This document shows, in pieces, positions 61,918 to 64,000 of a stretch of DNA of 64,000 bases. Below the pieces are notes generated by a model that did not search any database, had not been told where the DNA came from, and was given only the letters and a program-made list of their open reading frames with translations. Every line of letters begins with the position of its first letter. Positions within the stretch are counted from its first letter, which is position 1. This DNA is from Actinomycetota bacterium. GTDB lineage: Bacteria; Actinomycetota; Actinomycetes; S36-B12. The stretch covers positions 1-64,000 of the forward strand of contig JADKGE010000004.1 of NCBI GenBank assembly GCA_016717115.1, written 5' to 3'. Both the position numbers and the translations under genes were made by a program.

Positions 61918-63705
61918 ATGACGGAACCCGGCCCGCCGGCGGACGCTGGGGATCTGCGGATACTGCGGGCCTTCGAGCCTGTCGTCCGCCTTACGCAGGG
62001 CGAGTTCTTCGTGCCGGTGGGCGTCGAGGAATACGTGCGGAATGCCGGCCTGTGGGTGCAGCGGCCGGACGGCACCGTCGAGCGCGTGGCCGAGTCCGGC
62101 AGTCTCGATCTCGACGAGCTGGCCCGTCTGGGCGCGAAGCATGGTCGCGTGGGGCAATCGCTCAGTGGGATCTCCGTGCCGCATTCGCGTCGGGCGCGCA
62201 TCAAGAGCTGGTTCCGGACGCAGCGACCCAGGTTCCGAGCCAGCCACCGGCTGGCCCAGGTCGGCTTGTCGGGCCGGGCGATCGACACGCTGAGCCGGAT
62301 GTCCCTTCTCTTCCGTGGGGCGGTTCCCGGTGGCAGCGCCATCGCCTCCCTCGCCCTCCAGAAGGAGCACCTCGAGCCGGGGACCCCCAAGTACCACGCG
62401 CACATCGTGCGCGACGGCGGGTGGATCGTCTGCCAGTACTGGTTCTTCTACTCTTTCAACAACTGGCGTTCGGGGTTCTCCGGCGTCAACGAGCACGAGT
62501 CCGACTGGGAGCAGGTCACTGTCTACCTCGACGGCACGGGCGTGCTCGACGAGGATGGGCTCCCCCTTCCTCGCTGGGTCGTGTTCTCCGCGCACGACGA
62601 GACGGGCGACGACCTCCGGCGGCGCTGGGACGACCCCGATCTGACCGTCGTCGACGGACGCCACCCCGTCGTCTTCGCGGGTGCGGGCTCCCATTCCGGT
62701 GCGTATCTCGCCGGCGACTACCTCATCACCCTCGCACCGGAGACCTTGTCGAGGTTCGTCACCGTCATCCGCAACGTCGCGAAGGTCTTCACCCCATGGA
62801 CGCGAGCCGCGCAGGGCTCGGGCATCGGCATTCCCTACATCGACTACGCCCGTGGCGACGGCCTGTCCATCGGCCCCGGTCAGGACGTCGAGTGGACCCC
62901 CGTCGTCATCGACGACGACACGCCCTGGGTGCGCGACTTCCGCGGGCTGTGGGGGCACGACACCCGCGACAAGCTCGGCGGGGAGCGCGGCCCGGCCGGT
63001 CCGCGATACGAGCGGAACGCAACCGTGCGCGCGTCGTGGGGCGACCCCGTGGGCTGGGCCGGCCTCGGGAAGGTCGCACCGAACCCAGAGGCGGAACTGG
63101 CCCTCGTCGGCGGCCGCATCGACGACATCGACCGGGAGCTGGAGCAACTCGAGGCCGAAAACGCGCACGGCCGCATGGTGATTGCGGAGAAGGCCGCCGG
63201 CCTTGCACCGGGTGCGCCCGAGGTCCGGGCGCTTGAGGCCGAGGAGAAGCGACTCGTCGAGGCGCGGTTGACCGCGGTGCGGTTGCGTGACGAGCGGGAG
63301 CGGATGGTGCGCGCGCAGACCGAGGGGGTAGATGCCGTTGGCCCGCACGCCCATCTCAGCCATCGACGCACGCCACTCTCCGCAGACCAGCCAGGACGAT
63401 CACGGTTCCTCAGCGCCTGGGCAGTGGTGAGCACCCCGATCATCCTGCTGCTTGCCGCCTCCCTCTTCCTCGGCGGAACCCTGTCGCGGCCGCTCCTGGC
63501 TCTCGGCATCCTGGTTCTCGTGCTGGGCGTCGAGGCCTTCGCGCGCGGCTACTTCCTCGCCTTCCTCGTGCGCCTGCTGCTCCTGTTCGCGATAGCCAAT
63601 CTCGTGGTCGCCTTCTTCAACAACTGGCAGTTCGTCTCGGCCTGCGTCCTCGCCGCCCTTGCCGTGATCGTCTTCGTCGTCAACATCCGAGACGCGCGGC
63701 GATGA
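61918..63705 (+). CDS. Vps62-like domain protein with C-terminal membrane helices
   Basis: A 595-residue protein. Residues ~10-60 (LRILRAFEPVVRLTQGEFFV) and ~170-310 (YHAHIVRDGGWIVCQYWFFY, NEHESDWEQVTVYL, VFAGAGSHSGAYLAGDYLIT) resemble the Vps62/DUF946 beta-sandwich common in plants and fungi. A coiled-coil-like region at ~390-455 (RIDDIDRELEQLEAENAHG) leads to four transmembrane helices at ~485-590. The extracytoplasmic or cytoplasmic side of the big domain is unknown. The stop overlaps the next membrane gene. Confidence 0.75.
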   Translation: MTEPGPPADAGDLRILRAFEPVVRLTQGEFFVPVGVEEYVRNAGLWVQRPDGTVERVAESGSLDLDELARLGAKHGRVGQSLSGISVPHSRRARIKSWFRTQRPRFRASHRLAQVGLSGRAIDTLSRMSLLFRGAVPGGSAIASLALQKEHLEPGTPKYHAHIVRDGGWIVCQYWFFYSFNNWRSGFSGVNEHESDWEQVTVYLDGTGVLDEDGLPLPRWVVFSAHDETGDDLRRRWDDPDLTVVDGRHPVVFAGAGSHSGAYLAGDYLITLAPETLSRFVTVIRNVAKVFTPWTRAAQGSGIGIPYIDYARGDGLSIGPGQDVEWTPVVIDDDTPWVRDFRGLWGHDTRDKLGGERGPAGPRYERNATVRASWGDPVGWAGLGKVAPNPEAELALVGGRIDDIDRELEQLEAENAHGRMVIAEKAAGLAPGAPEVRALEAEEKRLVEARLTAVRLRDERERMVRAQTEGVDAVGPHAHLSHRRTPLSADQPGRSRFLSAWAVVSTPIILLLAASLFLGGTLSRPLLALGILVLVLGVEAFARGYFLAFLVRLLLLFAIANLVVAFFNNWQFVSACVLAALAVIVFVVNIRDARR

Positions 63706-64000
63706 CCCTGGGTCAGCCGGCCCTCGTCGCGGTTGCCGTATTCGTCGCCTACCTGATCGTCGTCGGCGCGATGTGGCGGGTCACCGGCACGCGCTACGAC
63801 GCCCTGGTCGACTCCCGCGAGCACGTCCTTCGCGGCATCGTCCTGCCGATCGGACTGGGCGCGGTGCTGCTCGCGGTTGCGACGACGTGGCTGGGGTGGT
63901 GGCACTCCGCCCTGTTCGAGGACTCGAGGTCCGGGCCCGCGTGGGCGCTCGTCGTGCCGATCCTCTTCGCCGTGGTCGCGCTCGTGAACATCGCCTCCGT
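63702..64000 (+). CDS. Membrane protein, 3' end beyond the window
   Basis: ATG 63702 overlaps the previous stop (ATGA). At least 99 residues are visible, with hydrophobic segments (LVAVAVFVAYLIVVGAMWRV, GIVLPIGLGAVLLAVATTWL, WALVVPILFAVVALVNIAS). It probably belongs to the same operon as the Vps62-like gene. The family cannot be told from this part; a CPBP-type or general membrane protein are both possible. Confidence 0.6.
   Translation, partial: MTLGQPALVAVAVFVAYLIVVGAMWRVTGTRYDALVDSREHVLRGIVLPIGLGAVLLAVATTWLGWWHSALFEDSRSGPAWALVVPILFAVVALVNIAS

Noticed and set aside
60247..63363. A 1,038-codon open frame on the minus strand
   Set aside because: It lies antisense to the AI-2E/hydrolase/Vps62-like genes, is rich in Arg, Gly, Asp and Val in the way shadow frames of high-GC genes are, and has no domain.
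1..64000. CRISPR arrays, tRNA and rRNA genes
   Set aside because: No regularly spaced direct repeats, cloverleaf-like segments with a CCA-end context, or rRNA-like sequence were noticed by reading; a dedicated scan such as tRNAscan-SE was not possible.

Overview
The window is high-GC DNA with dense, short-spaced genes, many GTG starts and 1-4 nt start/stop overlaps. A WhiB protein, a DUF4193 protein, two large MalT/LuxR-type regulators and several DUF families point to an actinomycete (Actinomycetota). Nothing seen allows a confident genus. No rRNA, tRNA or CRISPR array was recognised.

Layout. 1-2204: a decayed IS481-type transposase and about 1.2 kb of degenerate DNA. 2205-4652: a frameshifted DUF2252 gene and an intradiol-dioxygenase-like lipoprotein. 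4739-9848 (minus): a complete group 3b-type NAD(P)-linked [NiFe]-hydrogenase operon with a stand-alone cyclic-nucleotide-binding subunit and its own maturation protease. 9949-12034: an XRE-cupin regulator divergent from an EamA exporter, then a DUF4193 protein. 12094-15535: a ~1,150-residue glycosidase-like protein with one frameshift. 15582-18815 (minus): cupin protein, IclR regulator, MatB-like acyl-CoA synthetase and a truncated sugar-ABC permease. 18955-24066: arylsulfatase (two frameshifts), its radical-SAM maturase and an intact DUF2252 protein. 24076-27822 (minus): small basic protein, DUF6325, DUF1905, SRPBCC, Rieske, DUF6544, a membrane protein and a MarR regulator. 27938-33356: lipoprotein hydrolase, TetR regulator, then a run of small stress or membrane proteins (DUF6131, PRC-barrel, CsbD, DUF2306). 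33384-41850: HD-GYP protein, secreted phospholipase-A2-like protein, lipoprotein, dehalogenase-like hydrolase and a MalT/LuxR regulator. 41971-49616: SulP transporter, Abhydrolase_9 protein, SHOCT protein, ClC channel, Pit phosphate transporter and a hydrolase. 49662-53077 (minus): a second MalT/LuxR regulator (frameshifted), a tail-anchored small protein and WhiB. 53234-64000: a serine-hydrolase homologue lacking its catalytic residues, methyltransferase, class I aldolase, NifX-like protein, malic enzyme, inositol-phosphatase family protein, AI-2E permease, a second Abhydrolase_9 protein, and a Vps62-like membrane protein.

How the parts fit (inference). The content suits energy conservation and stress survival under changing oxygen and nutrients: a reversible NADP-linked hydrogenase, sulfate-ester scavenging, redox-linked malic enzyme, c-di-GMP turnover, a WhiB sensor, ion and phosphate transport, and hydration- or stress-type small proteins. 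Four divergent promoters carry clear inverted repeats that are candidate operators for the adjacent regulator (XRE, MarR, TetR) or for a CsoR-like repressor.

Caution: about a dozen otherwise well-preserved genes are each broken by one or two single-base indels, most of them in short G/C runs. This looks more like sequencing or assembly error than like gene decay, so the genes called pseudogene here, apart from the IS481 remnant and the truncated fragments, may be intact in the organism.
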